A stretch of 64,000 nt of DNA from Glycine soja. Its lineage: Eukaryota > Streptophyta > Magnoliopsida > Fabales > Fabaceae. The position numbers were made by a program, and so were the translations under genes. Of the stretch, positions 35,624 to 46,779 are shown piece after piece. The stretch is taken from the NCBI RefSeq assembly GCF_004193775.1, contig NC_041005.1:16835865-16899864 (forward strand), read 5' to 3'. Numbering within the stretch: the stretch's first letter is position 1; every line of letters begins with the position of its first letter. The notes below the pieces were generated by a model that worked only from the letters and a program-made list of their open reading frames with translations, had not been told where the DNA came from and did no database searches.

Positions 35624-37002
35624 TGTTAGTCGTCATTTACGACTAACTTTTTTATAGAAAAGTTTTATAAAATGTTTATCTTTTCCCCAATTTATGGTTC
35701 TTTTTGTAGGTTTGTACATATTTTTAGGTTTAGTTTAATTTTGTTCAGTAGAAATGCCCAACATTGTGAATTTAATGTGTTTCAACTTCAATTTCAGGTA
35801 AAAAGGATGAAGATTGTGAAGGCTAGCAGCTGGTGTCTAGCTAAGCGAGGCATGTGCGCTTAGCGAGAATCAGGCGCTATGGGAGGCACTCAGCCCGCTT
35901 AGCGAGTTGGGAGAATCTGAGAAGCATCTGCATGCTCAGCTCGTCATCAGCTTGCTCAGCGAGGTGTTTGTCTCTTCTCGCGCTAAGCGCGCCCAGCTCA
36001 CTCAGCGGATATTCACTAACTCGTACTAAGCGCGAAAATGACGCTAAGCGAGCCTTCGAGGACATAAAGCCCTTTTTAAGGCTGAAGTTGGAAAAATCAA
36101 GCATTCATCTAGGATTTGGCTAATTCAAGGCTAAGAGATAAGAACGGAGGCGAAAAATAGAGCAAGGAAGTCAAAAACCTCAGCTTTCAAGAGGATCTTA
36201 GGCTTAGGAGTAATTTCTAGGTTCCTAGAGGTGGAGGAGACATCCTCACCACTATGTAATCTATTATCTTCTTCTTAAACCCTCATCTTGTAGCTGAAAG
36301 GTACTGCCTTATGATGGAAGGCTAAGTATCTCTTTTGGGAAATTTTGTTGAAACTTGATGTAAATTCTTAACTATCTATTTAAAGTTGTTTTATGTGTTC
36401 TATGCTTCTATCTGCACTTAATTATTGCATGCTTTTGGTCTGATCACCCATTTGTGTGTAAAGTTAGGATTTTTAGCATTGGAAAATGTATTAATCCTTA
36501 GAACTGGATAGAGCAGGGCTAGATAACTGTGTTGCTAGACATAGAGTGCAGGGTTTTAGTTTTTGATATGCTGTGATTGTAATGCTATTCGGTTAGGCTA
36601 AGTTTGACGAGACATCCAAGAATGAGGTTTAATTAGAATTAGTCCATTCACGCGAGGAATCGATGTTTGGTATTTTAGTCCTCCGCATAGAACACATAAA
36701 TAATCTTAATTAGAGAAATATTTTTATTACATCAAGTGTTCAGTAGAAGGACACAACATTTTAATCATCTATTTTCTCTCCTGTTTTGATAAGCGTAACT
36801 TGTAGTTTTTAGATTTACAGTATATACATCCTTTGCTCATTTTTATTTATATGGCTTTATATCAATGCCTGCTTGTTGAATGAAACTTCACTGAATGAAA
36901 CAAGTTCCTGAGTTCGATACTCAGTTTCTTACCGTTTTATTATTACTTTAACGACTTAATACACTTTCCGATAAAGTTCGGGACTATCCTAGAGTTCGAA
37001 CA
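35624..37002. mobile_element. Solo LTR, probable Ty3/gypsy, with CGCTAAGCG array and duplication GTAGT
   Basis: Starts TGTTAGTCG and ends GTTCGAACA, flanked by GTAGT at 35619-35623 and 37003-37007. At 1379 bp, with no element coding between the ends, it is a solo LTR. The part at 35840-36055 is rich in CGCTTAGCG/GCTAAGCG words typical of some soybean gypsy LTRs (Athila/Calypso or Diaspora-like). The lineage is an impression, not a match I could compute. Confidence 0.85.
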
Positions 37003-38183
37003 GTAGTCAACACAACATGCTATCTCGTGAATCACTCACCATCTATTGCCATAGATTTCAAGACCCTTATTAAGGTATGGTCTAACAAACCAACTGAGTA
37101 CTCAATGTTGAAGGTGTTTAGATGTTTGACATATTATCACATAAGTGAAGGTAAGTTGGAGCCCAGGGCCAAGAAGGGATTTTTTATGGTCTATGGTGAT
37201 GGAGTCAAAGGATTTCAAGTCTGGTCTCCATCTAAAAGAAAGGTTATTTTGAGTATATATGTTATCTTTCACAAACTCTCTATACTACATTCTAAATCTA
37301 TGAAGATTTGGGCAAGGTTGAGTATGTCATTAAGCAGGTGGAGTTTGAGAACTCCACAATTAAAAACGTTAGTGATCAAAAGTAGGTTGAAGTACCTGAT
37401 GAGACTGATCAAGATCTTCAAATGCACCCTCAACATTAGAATTCAACACCAACTCAAGGGACTTATTGGATGAGGCAAAGCCATCCGAAGAAGCCAAGCC
37501 TAAAACCACAACACCCAGAAAGTCACAAAGGCAAATCAAAGCTTCTAAAAGATATGGCTTTGATATAGTGTCTTGTGCGCTATAGGTAGCAGAAGAAAAT
37601 CGATTCATTCAAACCAAGAACTTATCAGGAAGCAATTTTTATTTTGAAGTTGAAGAGTGGATGATGGCTATGAATGAAGAGATGGAATCCTTTGAGAAGA
37701 CTAGACTTGGGATTTAGTTGAGCTACCTGAAGGCAGATGAGTAGTGGGGTGCAAGTGGATGTTCAAGAAGAAATCTAGATTGTCCACTGAAAAAGTCATT
37801 CACTATAAGGCACATCCGGTAGCTAAGGGCTATAGTTAGAAGGAAGGAGTGAACTACAATGAGATATTCTCTCCAATAGTTTGACACCTCCATACGTGTT
37901 TTGTTGGCTCTAGTGGCAACTTTGACATGGAGTTAGAGAAAATCGATGTCAAAACTTCCATAGAAGACTAGAGGAAGACATTCTGATGCAACAACCTGAA
38001 GGTTTTGAGGTGAAAGGAAGGAAAAAATTTTCTGTAGATTGAAGAGGTCTCTTTATGGGCTAAAGCAATCACTAAGGCAATGGTACAAGAGATTTACTGA
38101 GTTCATTGTCTCTCATGGGTACATCAAAATTCCCTATGACTAATGTGTTTATCATAACAATGTGGAGGATGATTCCCACATCT

Positions 38184-40976
38184 ATTGTTGTTAAACTCGC
38201 GATTCTACGTAGAATCGTGGAGACTCCATAAACTCGACTCGTAGAATCGAATTATAAACTCGTAAGAGTTTACTCAAATAAAAAAATATATTAATATTCT
38301 TTTATATAAAATTATAAGTAAATATTTCAACCCTAAAATAAATGAAAATAATAAACTTGAACAATAATTCAATAAACTAACATAGTTCACAATCCACACT
38401 CAATCTAACATAAATTCATACGATACAAAACATAAGTTCTTAAAATAAAAACACTTAAAAAAAAAAGAAATAATTCAAATGTCCATCAATCTTTTAATAA
38501 AATCATCTCCAATATCACCACCACCACCATCATCTTCATCTCCATCATCTTCAAGCTCTTCCTCAGTTGAGAAGTGATCTTCCACATTGTCATTCAATAC
38601 TGAATTGTCAATATCAAATGCATCCAAAGTTGGATCGATTAAACTTCCTCCAACCAAGTCAATATTACTTTCACAACCACTTTCCCCTAAAGGTTGCTCT
38701 TGGTCAACTTGGAGATTGTCTTCATCAAAAATATCATCTCTTTCTTCTGTTATCCACTCATCATCAGATTCCATATCTTTAAATGGAAGAGTAATAGTTT
38801 TTCTTGTTTTTCTACTTTTGAGCTTCAAGTTGTACATGACATAAATTAAGTCATTCATTTTCTTTTGATGCAAACGGTTTCTCCTTTTTGTATGAACCTA
38901 TAAATAATAAAAAGTCAAAGTTGATAACTTAACTAAAGTCTAGAGTGTAAACTAAACAAAAACAAATATTAAGAAACACAAATAAAGTCATGACGTTCAA
39001 TTACCATTTCAAATGAGCTCCAATTATGCTCACATCCATAAAAGCTACAAGTTAAGCTCAAAGCACGAATAGCAAACCACTTTAATTCTGGACATCCATC
39101 CCCGAACATATCCCACCATTCTGCTGGTGGCATAGTCTTCCTAGAGTTTATTGCATTCTCCATAGAAAAAAGACCTTTGGCAAAATGAAATTCAAGAAGT
39201 TGCCCATTAATTTTGTTCTTTACCCCAACATCCTTTACCAATCTCATCATACAAATAAACAATCCTTCTTTCACTTCTCCGTTATCTTTTCTAAAATCAT
39301 CTTCAAAATGCAATTGAGGATCAAGATAATATGCAGTTGCATGCAAAGGCCTATAAAGTTGGTTCTCCCACCTCTTATCAATAATTTCCCAAACAGGTTC
39401 ATAACTACACAAATAAATAAAATAAAATATATTTAGAATTAGACATAGTCACATACATAAATAAAGTAAACTATATTTTTAATTTAAAAAACTTACTTTT
39501 TCTTCACATTATTGAAGTTACTTTTAATCCTTTCCTTTGCACGATCCATCTCAACATATATGAAACCCATGGGGGGTTGTTGCTCAAAATCCACCAATCG
39601 AAGGACTACCATAAGAGGAGCAGTAGCTTTGAGGCATATGGATACATTCTTCCAAAATCTACAATCCAAAACTGAATCTTCTACTTTTCTCCCCTCTTGT
39701 GAAGTTCCAAACTTACTTTTTTTCCACTCCTCAAAACTGAACAACCTCATCAAAGAAGCTTTCATTTCATGGAGACAAGCTAAAGTCAAGTAAGCAGTTG
39801 CAAATATAGTCATACCTGGTCTAACCAAGTCCTTACCATTTGTGTACTTCTTGAGCATGCTAATAAGCATTGTTCTACCATATATATAAGTTGTTATCTT
39901 TCTTCCCTTCTTTATAGTAACTTCATGAACCTTCAAATGTTTCTCCAAGTCCTCAAGTATCAAATCAATGCAATGGGCAACACATGGAGTCCAATACAAA
40001 TGTGACCGAGTATGCATCAACAATTCTCCCGGTGCTTTGAAATTTGCAACATTATCAGTAATCACTTGAACTACATTCTCTTCTCCAACAAATTTGACAA
40101 CATCATCTAACATCTTAAAAACTTTGTCAATTGTTTTTGAGATGTCAGAAGTGTCTAAGGAATACAAAAATATTATTCCTTTCGGACTGTTCACCAAAAA
40201 GTTACAAATCGAACGCCTTTTTTTTTATCTGTCCACCCATCAGACATTATTGAACAACTAGTTCTCTTCCACTCTTTCCTAAACTCTTGCAAACTATCAT
40301 CAGTTTTCTGCACTGCTTGTTTCAACAGCTTCTCTCTAACATCATGATAAGATGGAGGTCTATAGCCAGGTCCATATTTCCCGATCATCTCACACATATT
40401 TAAAAATGCAAGATTTTTTATAGCATTGAATGGAATGGCACTTGTGTAAAAAAATTCAGCAACTTGAGCATCAACTAAAGGTTTCTCTTTTTTTTTCATC
40501 AATTGATTCAAAGTTGCTTGAACATTGCCACTTCCACTACTTGCACTACTTTTTTTTCCTTTTGAACCAAAACCCCTTTGTCCTTGCAAGTTGGTTGCCT
40601 CCGCCCCCCCCCCCCCCCCAACACTTTCTTCATCTTCATAAATACTATTCAATCTCCTTTTCTTTTCTTTTGTTGCTTTAGATTCAGCAACAATTTTCAT
40701 CATTAGCAAGTTGATCTCATCCCGCACCGTAGCACAAGGCTCAAAATCTTCTCTAGTCCCAGCAAGATGGTGCTTGAATCTAAAAACTCCACCGCTCACA
40801 ATCTTTGAACAATACTTGCATTTGACTTTCTTACCATTGCCATCAACATCAATCCCATGCTTCCACCCAATATCAGTCCTATTCCCAGGGGCATTTTTGT
40901 ATTTACTTCTAGCAACCGAAGAAGAGCTACCCGCAGTTGTATCTCCACCACTTGAATTGGATCCACTTCCACTCAT
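38184..40976 (-). mobile_element. hAT-superfamily element (left end plus transposase gene)
   Basis: From about 38184 the sequence changes from copia RT to a TA-rich stretch with repeated TAGAATCG words, including the perfect 18-bp palindrome at 38200-38217. The hAT transposase gene follows on the minus strand. The left end is therefore the 3' side of the gene. I found no matching inverted end beyond 41000, and no 8-bp duplication could be identified. Confidence 0.6.
38475..40976 (-). pseudogene. hAT transposase (BED finger, DUF659, hATC), one homopolymer frameshift
   Basis: Three exons: 40976-39497, 39404-39005 and 38897-38475, all GT-AG, 2303 nt in total. Exon 1 has a BED zinc finger (CKYCSKIVSGGVFRFKHHLAG, His and Cys ligands present), a Gly run encoded by 16 G, and DUF659 (RTSCSIMSDGWTD). 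The frame breaks in an A9 run (40226-40218). The next frame gives VNSPKG, VVQVITDNVANFK and the TPCVAHCIDLILED hAT core, then hATC (LSLTCSFYGCEHNWSSFEM) and an acidic tail. Length is out of frame by the amount one base gain or a two-base loss in the A run would correct, so only one lesion is evident. It could be a recently dead transposase, or a relative of domesticated hAT genes. Confidence 0.8.
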
Positions 40977-41806
40977 TATAATAAACTAATAACAAATAAC
41001 TAAATAAACAAAGGTTATTTATGATATATGATAGTAATCAGAAAACAATATTCGGTCCAAGAATGCCAAAACAAAAAGGCTTCTACCTTAAAGTGGTACA
41101 ACACAAATTATCTATTACACATTTACACAATATATACACGGACAAACCCATGTCACAAATTATCCTTAACTTCATATAAATGCAAACAATTTGAATGGTC
41201 TAATCTAATGATGTATTGGCTTCTATGACAATCTATAACATGCAAGCAATTTGAATGGTCTAATGAATGCAACAAGGCCATGAATGAAGTGTTCCAAGAT
41301 TACTCAGAAATTGACATTGTGGAATGAACAAAAAGACAAATCAATTAGTGTATAATCAATGAAAAAGTAATGCTAAAGACTGAGTGAAACAAATGTTGTT
41401 TTAAATGTTACCAATGGCATTTAAAGCCTTTGACTTTCTGCAGTTTGCAGTGTTAGTGTGTTACCATTCCTTCCTTTCTCCTCACTCCCCCTTTCTTTCA
41501 CTCTGTTGGTGTTCCTTCTTTTCTCTATGATATTTTTCTATTTCCAATTCTTTCTCTCTGTTTCAGAATTCAGATTATCCCTTCTGTTTGTGTTTAGGTA
41601 CCCTTGCTTTTAGTTTTATTTTCCTCTTCCTATTCAGATTCTCCTTTCAAATTTGTATCAATGTTTTATTTTCTCTTATTCTTTCTTTAATGTTCTTTTG
41701 GGGAAAGGTGGGTTGGTTAAAAATTCATGCAGATTTGTTTTAAATTAGAATCAAGTTATTGATTTAATGCACTTCAATTTCTTAAGATCTTTACATCTAA
41801 GAATTC
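40977..41806. other. Spacer upstream of the hAT gene, then CT-rich leader-like DNA
   Basis: A 25-bp direct repeat containing CAATTTGAATGGTCTAAT occurs near 41188 and 41246. From 41440 the plus strand is CT-rich, like a plant 5' UTR, and leads into the bZIP fragment. No hAT terminus was recognised. Confidence 0.4.
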
Positions 41807-42133
41807 ATGAAGTTTGTTGAGACAAAATTTGTTGCTTATGGCAGGTTGTTCCAAGAATTAGCACCTTTATCAACACACATGTCTCTCCAACAACCAAATC
41901 AAGAGGTGCCATTGCAAGAACTAGAAACCACATTTTCTCAACTAAGCAAACAAAACTTAATACTCTCACTCACCCTTGATGAGTTCTATTGCAAGAATGG
42001 AAAGAGCTTACGATCCATGAACATGGATGATTTCCTTTCTAGCATTTGGAACTCTGATGATAACAACCAAGTTAACTCACCACTACCCACCCTTGATGAA
42101 GCTGCAAAGGGTAAAAGTGTACTAGCAACATAA
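41807..42133 (+). pseudogene. Fragment of an ABI5/AREB-type (group A) bZIP gene
   Basis: The frame includes LSKQNLILSLTLDEF and SMNMDDFLSSIWNSDDNNQ. These match the C1 and C2 regions of group A bZIP factors (ABI5/DPBF/AREB), whose Ser/Thr residues are targets of ABA-activated SnRK2 kinases. An internal ATG at 41879 (MSLQQPNQE) may be the original start. The frame stops at 42133 soon after a DEAAKGKS segment. The C3 region, basic DNA-binding region and leucine zipper are absent downstream, and a Ty3/gypsy LTR begins at 42530. With a 5' UTR-like leader, this looks like the first part of exon 1 captured or left behind. As a protein it would lack DNA binding. Confidence 0.7.
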
Positions 42134-42450
42134 CCCACTACTCAAAAGGCAGCAATAGAACCCACTACCCACCCTTGATGAAACCAGAATTTCAATTAAC
42201 AGATAATTTGTCCATGTTCGGGGGACCACCTTAGCGTTGCCAGAATTCAACACTAAGCATCGTTTCAAACTTTCAATTAACAGAGATTTCAATTAACAGA
42301 TACTCCCTTAATTTAGCAACAAAACCCAAAACTCAACACTACAATGAAGCTAACAATAGCCTTGCCAGAATTTCAATTAACAGATACTCCCTTAATAAGC
42401 ATCGTTTCAAACTTTTAATTAACAGAGATGAATTAACAAAGAAGCTTTGA
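42079..42450. repeat. Short direct repeats after the bZIP fragment
   Basis: CCACTACCCACCCTTGATGAA occurs at about 42080 and 42162. TTTCAATTAACAGA and AGCATCGTTTCAAACTTT recur several times to 42430. The pattern suggests local slippage or patchwork repair. Confidence 0.6.
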
Positions 42451-42529
42451 GAAAGAAAACACCTTAGCATTGTGGAGCAAAGCTTGGAGCTAGGTCATGA
42501 AATGAGGGCTTTCGATGAGTGAGGGCTTT

Positions 42530-43438
42530 TGATGCAATCCTACCCCCCAAGGGTATTGGATAGAAGACTCCAAGAGGCTTGGGCTAAAGCTACTAAAGAA
42601 GGCCCTAGGGTTCTCATGAACCTTAGGGTAGATTTTTGATCCCATGGGTCAAGGTTGGATCCACTCTTCTTTGTAAATATTAGAATAGGTTTTTCCTTCG
42701 TTTGGGCCTTGTATTTTGGCCATTCTAGTAGTATAGGGTTTTAGCCTTGTATTTCGGGGCATTTTGAGTAGTCTTTGTAGTAAGGACTTTTTTTTTGTAT
42801 TTTCATGTTTTTTGTCATGGGGGTGAGCTTAGCTATTATAGGGGGTGTGTAGCTAAACTCTAGCATTTCATCTCAAGGAGGTGAACTTAGCTATTAGAGA
42901 GGTGTGTGTAGTTAAGCTTCAGCTTCTTTAGGAATCTTCTTAAGGAAGCTTCTCAAGGAGGTGAGCTTAGTTATGAGAGGGGTATGTGTAGCTAAGCTCT
43001 AGCTTCTCAAGGAAGTTTTCTCAAAGAAGCTTCTCAAGGAAGTTTTCTCAAGAAAGCTTATAAAGGAAGCTACCTAGTCTATAAATAGAAGCATATGTAA
43101 CACTTATTGTAACTTTGATGAATGAGAGTCTTGTGAGACACACTTCAAAGTTCCACTTCTCTCCCTCTTTTATTCCTTCAATTTCGTGCTCCCCCCTCTC
43201 TCTTTCTCTCCCTCTTTCTTTTCCTCCATTGAAGCATCCTTCCAAGCTTCTTATCCAAGGCTCATCTTGGTGGTGAAGCTCCTTCTTCCATGGCTTATTC
43301 CCTAGTGGATGGCGCCTCCTCTCACCTCTTCTCCTTTGTCTTCCACTGCATCTCCATGGGGGAAAATCACCATTAAAGGACCTCATTGAAGCTCAAAGAT
43401 TCAGCCTCCATAGAAGCCCCACAAGCAAGCTTCCATCA
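42530..43438 (+). repeat. 5' LTR of the Ty3/gypsy element, with primer site
   Basis: Starts TGATGCAATC and ends TTCCATCA (TGATG/CATCA inverted ends). It has a TATA box (TATAAATA near 43079) and internal GAAGCTTCTCAAGGA repeats (42930-43070). TGGTAATCAGAGC at 43441 is the primer site for initiator methionine tRNA with one extra A. Confidence 0.8.
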
Positions 43439-43455
43439 AGTGGTAATCAGAGCAC

Positions 43456-45302
43456 AAGAGCTTCAAGTAGGTGCTCCTTAAACCTCCATTAATTTTTTTG
43501 CTTTACCTTCTATTCCATTTTTGTTTCTCCATTTTTTCTCCATGTATCTCCTCACATGTCTTGTGCTAAATGTTGTTAACATGATTCTTTAGAGTTTCCA
43601 CCGATTAAACTTGCTATAGAAGCTAGATTTGATTTTCTATGGTTCAAATTTCTTGTTCTTGTTCTTGAACCATGAATTGTGTTGAGTTTAGGTTCCTTTG
43701 AGTTTTGTCTTGTTATTTTTTGTGGCTGAAACCTAAACCATAAAATTCTTACAAAAATATTAAAGTAGAAGAAAACCTCAAAAATCTAGAGTGACTTGTT
43801 CACCTATTGTAGTTTTGTCATAGAAGTCATGCCTAGTCATGAAACTTGTCACATAAGATTTCTTATGTTGTGCTGAATTTTATTTTTCTTGTTTCTTTGT
43901 CTAACTCATTTGTTCACGAGTGTATGAAATTCTCTTAGCCTATTATTTGATTTGAGTCAAATCTTTCATGTTAATTAGTCCTTAACATGTTCATGCAAAA
44001 TTCTTAGAGAGTCTTTGATTGTGAACCTTTTCTTGAACTTTTAGGTTTCCTTATGATTGTGTCTATTGTGAATTTGAGTTTTGGTGATTGAATTGCTGGC
44101 TGAAATGTTGATCCTAAGTGAATATTGAACTCCTAAAACTATGGTAAACAATCCTAGTGAGTTCAACATACATAGGAAGGTTGAAAGTAAGCCCAAGGCA
44201 ATCAATATACCATGCTTAAAAAAAATCGCTGGTGTTGGCAGCTTGGACATACAAACTTGTAAAAATTACTAAGAATTGGTTACTTCGAATTTTGAGCTGA
44301 AACTTTTACTGAATTTTCAAGACATCTGGAAAAAAGTTAGAAAAAAAGAAAAAAGTGATTTGGATAAAAGGAAAAAATACGAAAAATCACACAAGTTGGC
44401 AGGAAAATCAGTATCCAGGAAAAAAAAATGAAAGGGAAGTGTGCTTGTTGTTTTGGCTCAAAATTTATTCTATAATTGGTGCCTATGTTATACCAATCTT
44501 AGTTCCAAAATTTCAATTTAAAATTAGTGTGAAGACAAGTGCCAAAGCTAGAGGTTTTCTGAGTCTTTTTTTCAGTTTTTTTACTCTACTCTAGAGCCAT
44601 TCTAAGTTTCTCTTTGAGTCCTAGCTTGCTTCTATGTCCTTTTCATTGATTTAATTGTTGAATAATCCTTGAAAAAATTGTCTTGTTAAAACTCCATTGG
44701 TTTAGCTTTCATTTCATTTTTTTGGTCTTTGGTTATTGCTTGTCTCTTTGTTTCCTTGTTTGTGGGTTGCCATATAGGGAATTGGAAGGAGGATTGGTGT
44801 CATCCCTTGAAGAATTTAAGTCAAGAAAAAAGGGCCAAACACCTTAAGAGCTATTGGACTAAGAAGAATTCCAAATTGAGTGAATCATCAAAGAGAGAAC
44901 AACCACCAAAATTGAGGACCATTTTGTAATTTTGTAATTTGCAATTTACTTACCTTCATTGCTTTCAAGTTTTGTAACAAAAAGGTCTTTCATTGGAAGT
45001 GTGTTGGGAGCCTCCAATAGGTTACCAAACTTCCATTTGTGTGTAATAATTTTAGGCAATTTTTCCTTAGGATAGTGAGTGTTTTGTTGGGAACCTTGAA
45101 TGTGGTCATCCAAACACTCTTAGGATTCGCCTAGTTTACATTTCTTGCCAAACCGCCTAGATAGCTTTCCTTTTACCAATTAGTTGTTTACCTTATCTTT
45201 CACACCTCTTTTAGTGTTTATTTTGGCTAGTTTCAACCATAGTTTCTTTTACCTTTTGTTTTCAAACCTCCAACAAGAAAGAACCACAACTTAGGAACCA
45301 AC
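43456..45302 (+). other. Untranslated leader of the Ty3/gypsy element
   Basis: A 1.8-kb T-rich leader between the primer site and gag, a size seen in some soybean gypsy families. No conserved frame was seen. Confidence 0.6.
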
Positions 45303-46507
45303 ATGAGTCATCATTCATCTAGTGTTAATGGCGAGGGTACTAGTCATAAAGACCTTTTATCTAGAATCTTAGATGAGTTGAGTTCCCTCAAGTTATGGAA
45401 AGAAAAACAAGAGAGAAAAGAAAAAGGAAAAAAAAGAGTGAAAGAAATAAGTCAAGATGAAAGAAAGAAAATAAGAGAGGAAGAAAGAAGAAAAATAATG
45501 AAAGAAATGAAAAGAGAAAAACATGCCTCCTATAGTAGTCATAACTCTTGCAAGAGCCTAAGTGAAGAACTTCATGACTATTATGAAGGAAGGCATAGGT
45601 CACATCTTAGACCTCACTCCCATAGAAGAGAAAAGGAAAGAAAGCCTCAAGAGGCTAACATTAACCTCCCATACTTCCATGGGAAGGATAATGTAGAGGC
45701 TAACTTAGTTTGGGAAATAAGGGTAGAGCAACAACTTAAAAAGAAGTCTACACCAAAATCTTATGGCTCTCACTCTTATCCAAAGAAAGACCAAGGTCAA
45801 GGCATCTTAGGGTGACACCTTCTAAGCCCAAAGATGATAAGGGGAAGACAATAGAAAAGCAAGCCCCTAAGGCTAGTATGCAAGAGAAGACTAGCTCTAT
45901 AAAGTGCTTTAAATGTCTTGGAAGAGGACACATTACTTCTTAATGCCCCACCACAAAAAACATGATTATGAGGAGCCAAGACATTTATAGTAGCCAAGAT
46001 GAGGCTACTACGTCACCTTCCTCTAGTGAAAGTGAAGAAGCAAAAGGGGAAGAATCTAGTGAAAAAATCTACCCCCAAGAAGAAGGACAACCTTTAATGG
46101 TTAAGGAAGAGTGTAAGGAGGTAAATGTCTCCTCCAAGAGGTTAGTTAAGAAGGAAAGTCATTTTGAAATAAAGACAAATATTAAAGAAACTTCCCCTCT
46201 TAGACAACCTCCACATCTTCTCCTTTGTAAAAAGACACTTGTTAGCACTGCCACACCTCTTGGGCTTGAGGTTATTCCTCAAGTAAAGGAGTTGTTGGAT
46301 GAGGGTTTGGTTCGTAAGAGCTTAAATCCTTGTGCTTTGTTGGTGCCCAAAATAGGTATTATTAGGCACCAAATCCCTACAATAAGTGATATGATGAATT
46401 TGTTGAGTGTTGCAACCCTCTTTTGTAAAATCAGTCATGCACCCAACGTCTTCATGATTCATGTACATAGGGACTCATTAGGTATTGCTTTAGGTTTTGT
46501 TCAATAA
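45303..46507 (+). pseudogene. Ty3/gypsy gag-pol remnant
   Basis: Gag starts MSHHSSSVNGEG at 45303, with a Lys/Glu-rich region and NLPYFHGKDN. It is joined too early to the segment that precedes a zinc knuckle, so the gag core is deleted. The knuckle CFKCLGRGHITS lies near 45905 and its last part is broken by TAA (45942). After a Ser/Glu-rich stretch comes the start of RT, VKELLDEGLVRKSLNPCALLVPK (46290-46350), with the DGTWR part deleted. A fragment with APNVFM and HRDSLG lies just upstream of where the YFDD box would be. There are at least three deletions and one stop. Confidence 0.8.
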
Positions 46508-46569
46508 GTGATATGATGAATTTATGTATGTTACATGACTGACTTGTATTGCTTTAGGTTTTGTTCAAT
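46483..46569. other. Gypsy-MULE junction with templated filler DNA
   Basis: A 23-bp segment of MULE 3' UTR (46547-46569) appears again at 46483-46505, and a 21-bp segment of the gypsy RT (46381-46401) appears again at 46503-46523. The two copies overlap by three bases and sit exactly between gypsy and MULE DNA. Confidence 0.75.
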
Positions 46570-46779
46570 GTATTTACTTGTTGGTCTTCAATGAAATCGT
46601 CAGTTACTTTTGGTTGAATGTGTACTTCTAATGAAATAAAATTACATTTAGAAGTGGAAATAAATGGAGTGGATTAATCGAGGTTGAGTGGCATTGGTGT
46701 TGATCGTTAGTTAGAAACGTTAGTTATTTTCTTTTGTCTACCTTAGTTTTTTTTTTAACTATCTACAATGACAAACTAT

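Larger units (their letters stand above)
24651..38170 (+). pseudogene. Gag-pol of the old copia element, split and decayed
   Basis: Gag begins MVNTIKIEKFTG at 24651. It shows KLEKLFMTKSIYNKLLLKQ and continues after the SIRE insertion with DSITLEGIESSL at 34316. The zinc knuckle near 34500 is degenerate. A pre-integrase WHLHLGHISEKGL lies near 35050, and integrase around YTPQQNGVAERING near 35510. After the solo LTR it continues with CYLVNHSPS and the integrase tail KLEPRAKKGFFMVYGDGVKG (37150). RT debris follows from 37700 to 38170 (KRSLYGLKQS near 38042). Stops and frameshifts occur throughout, so no product is expected. This is the host sequence of two nested elements. Confidence 0.85.
24291..38180 (+). 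mobile_element. Old Ty1/copia element, interrupted by two later insertions
   Basis: The element runs in three pieces: 24291-25085, 34316-35618 and 37008 to about 38180. The reading resumes exactly across each insertion once one copy of GTAGT is set aside. A SIRE-like element fills 25086-34310 and a solo LTR fills 35624-37002. The 3' end and 3' LTR are missing: the reverse transcriptase stops near 38180, where hAT-related sequence begins. Many stops show it is the oldest layer. Confidence 0.85.
42530..46507 (+). mobile_element. 5' part of a Ty3/gypsy retrotransposon, truncated
   Basis: LTR, primer site, long leader, gag and the first part of RT are present, then the element ends at a complex junction with MULE DNA near 46.5 kb. 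Protease, most of RT, integrase and the 3' LTR are missing. Confidence 0.8.

Noticed and set aside
35854..36123. Open frames in the solo LTR at 35.9 kb
   Set aside because: They are open on both strands only because of the CGCTAAGCG array.
43048..43386. Basic 112-residue frame on the minus strand
   Set aside because: It lies antisense within the gypsy LTR and is driven by CT-rich sequence.
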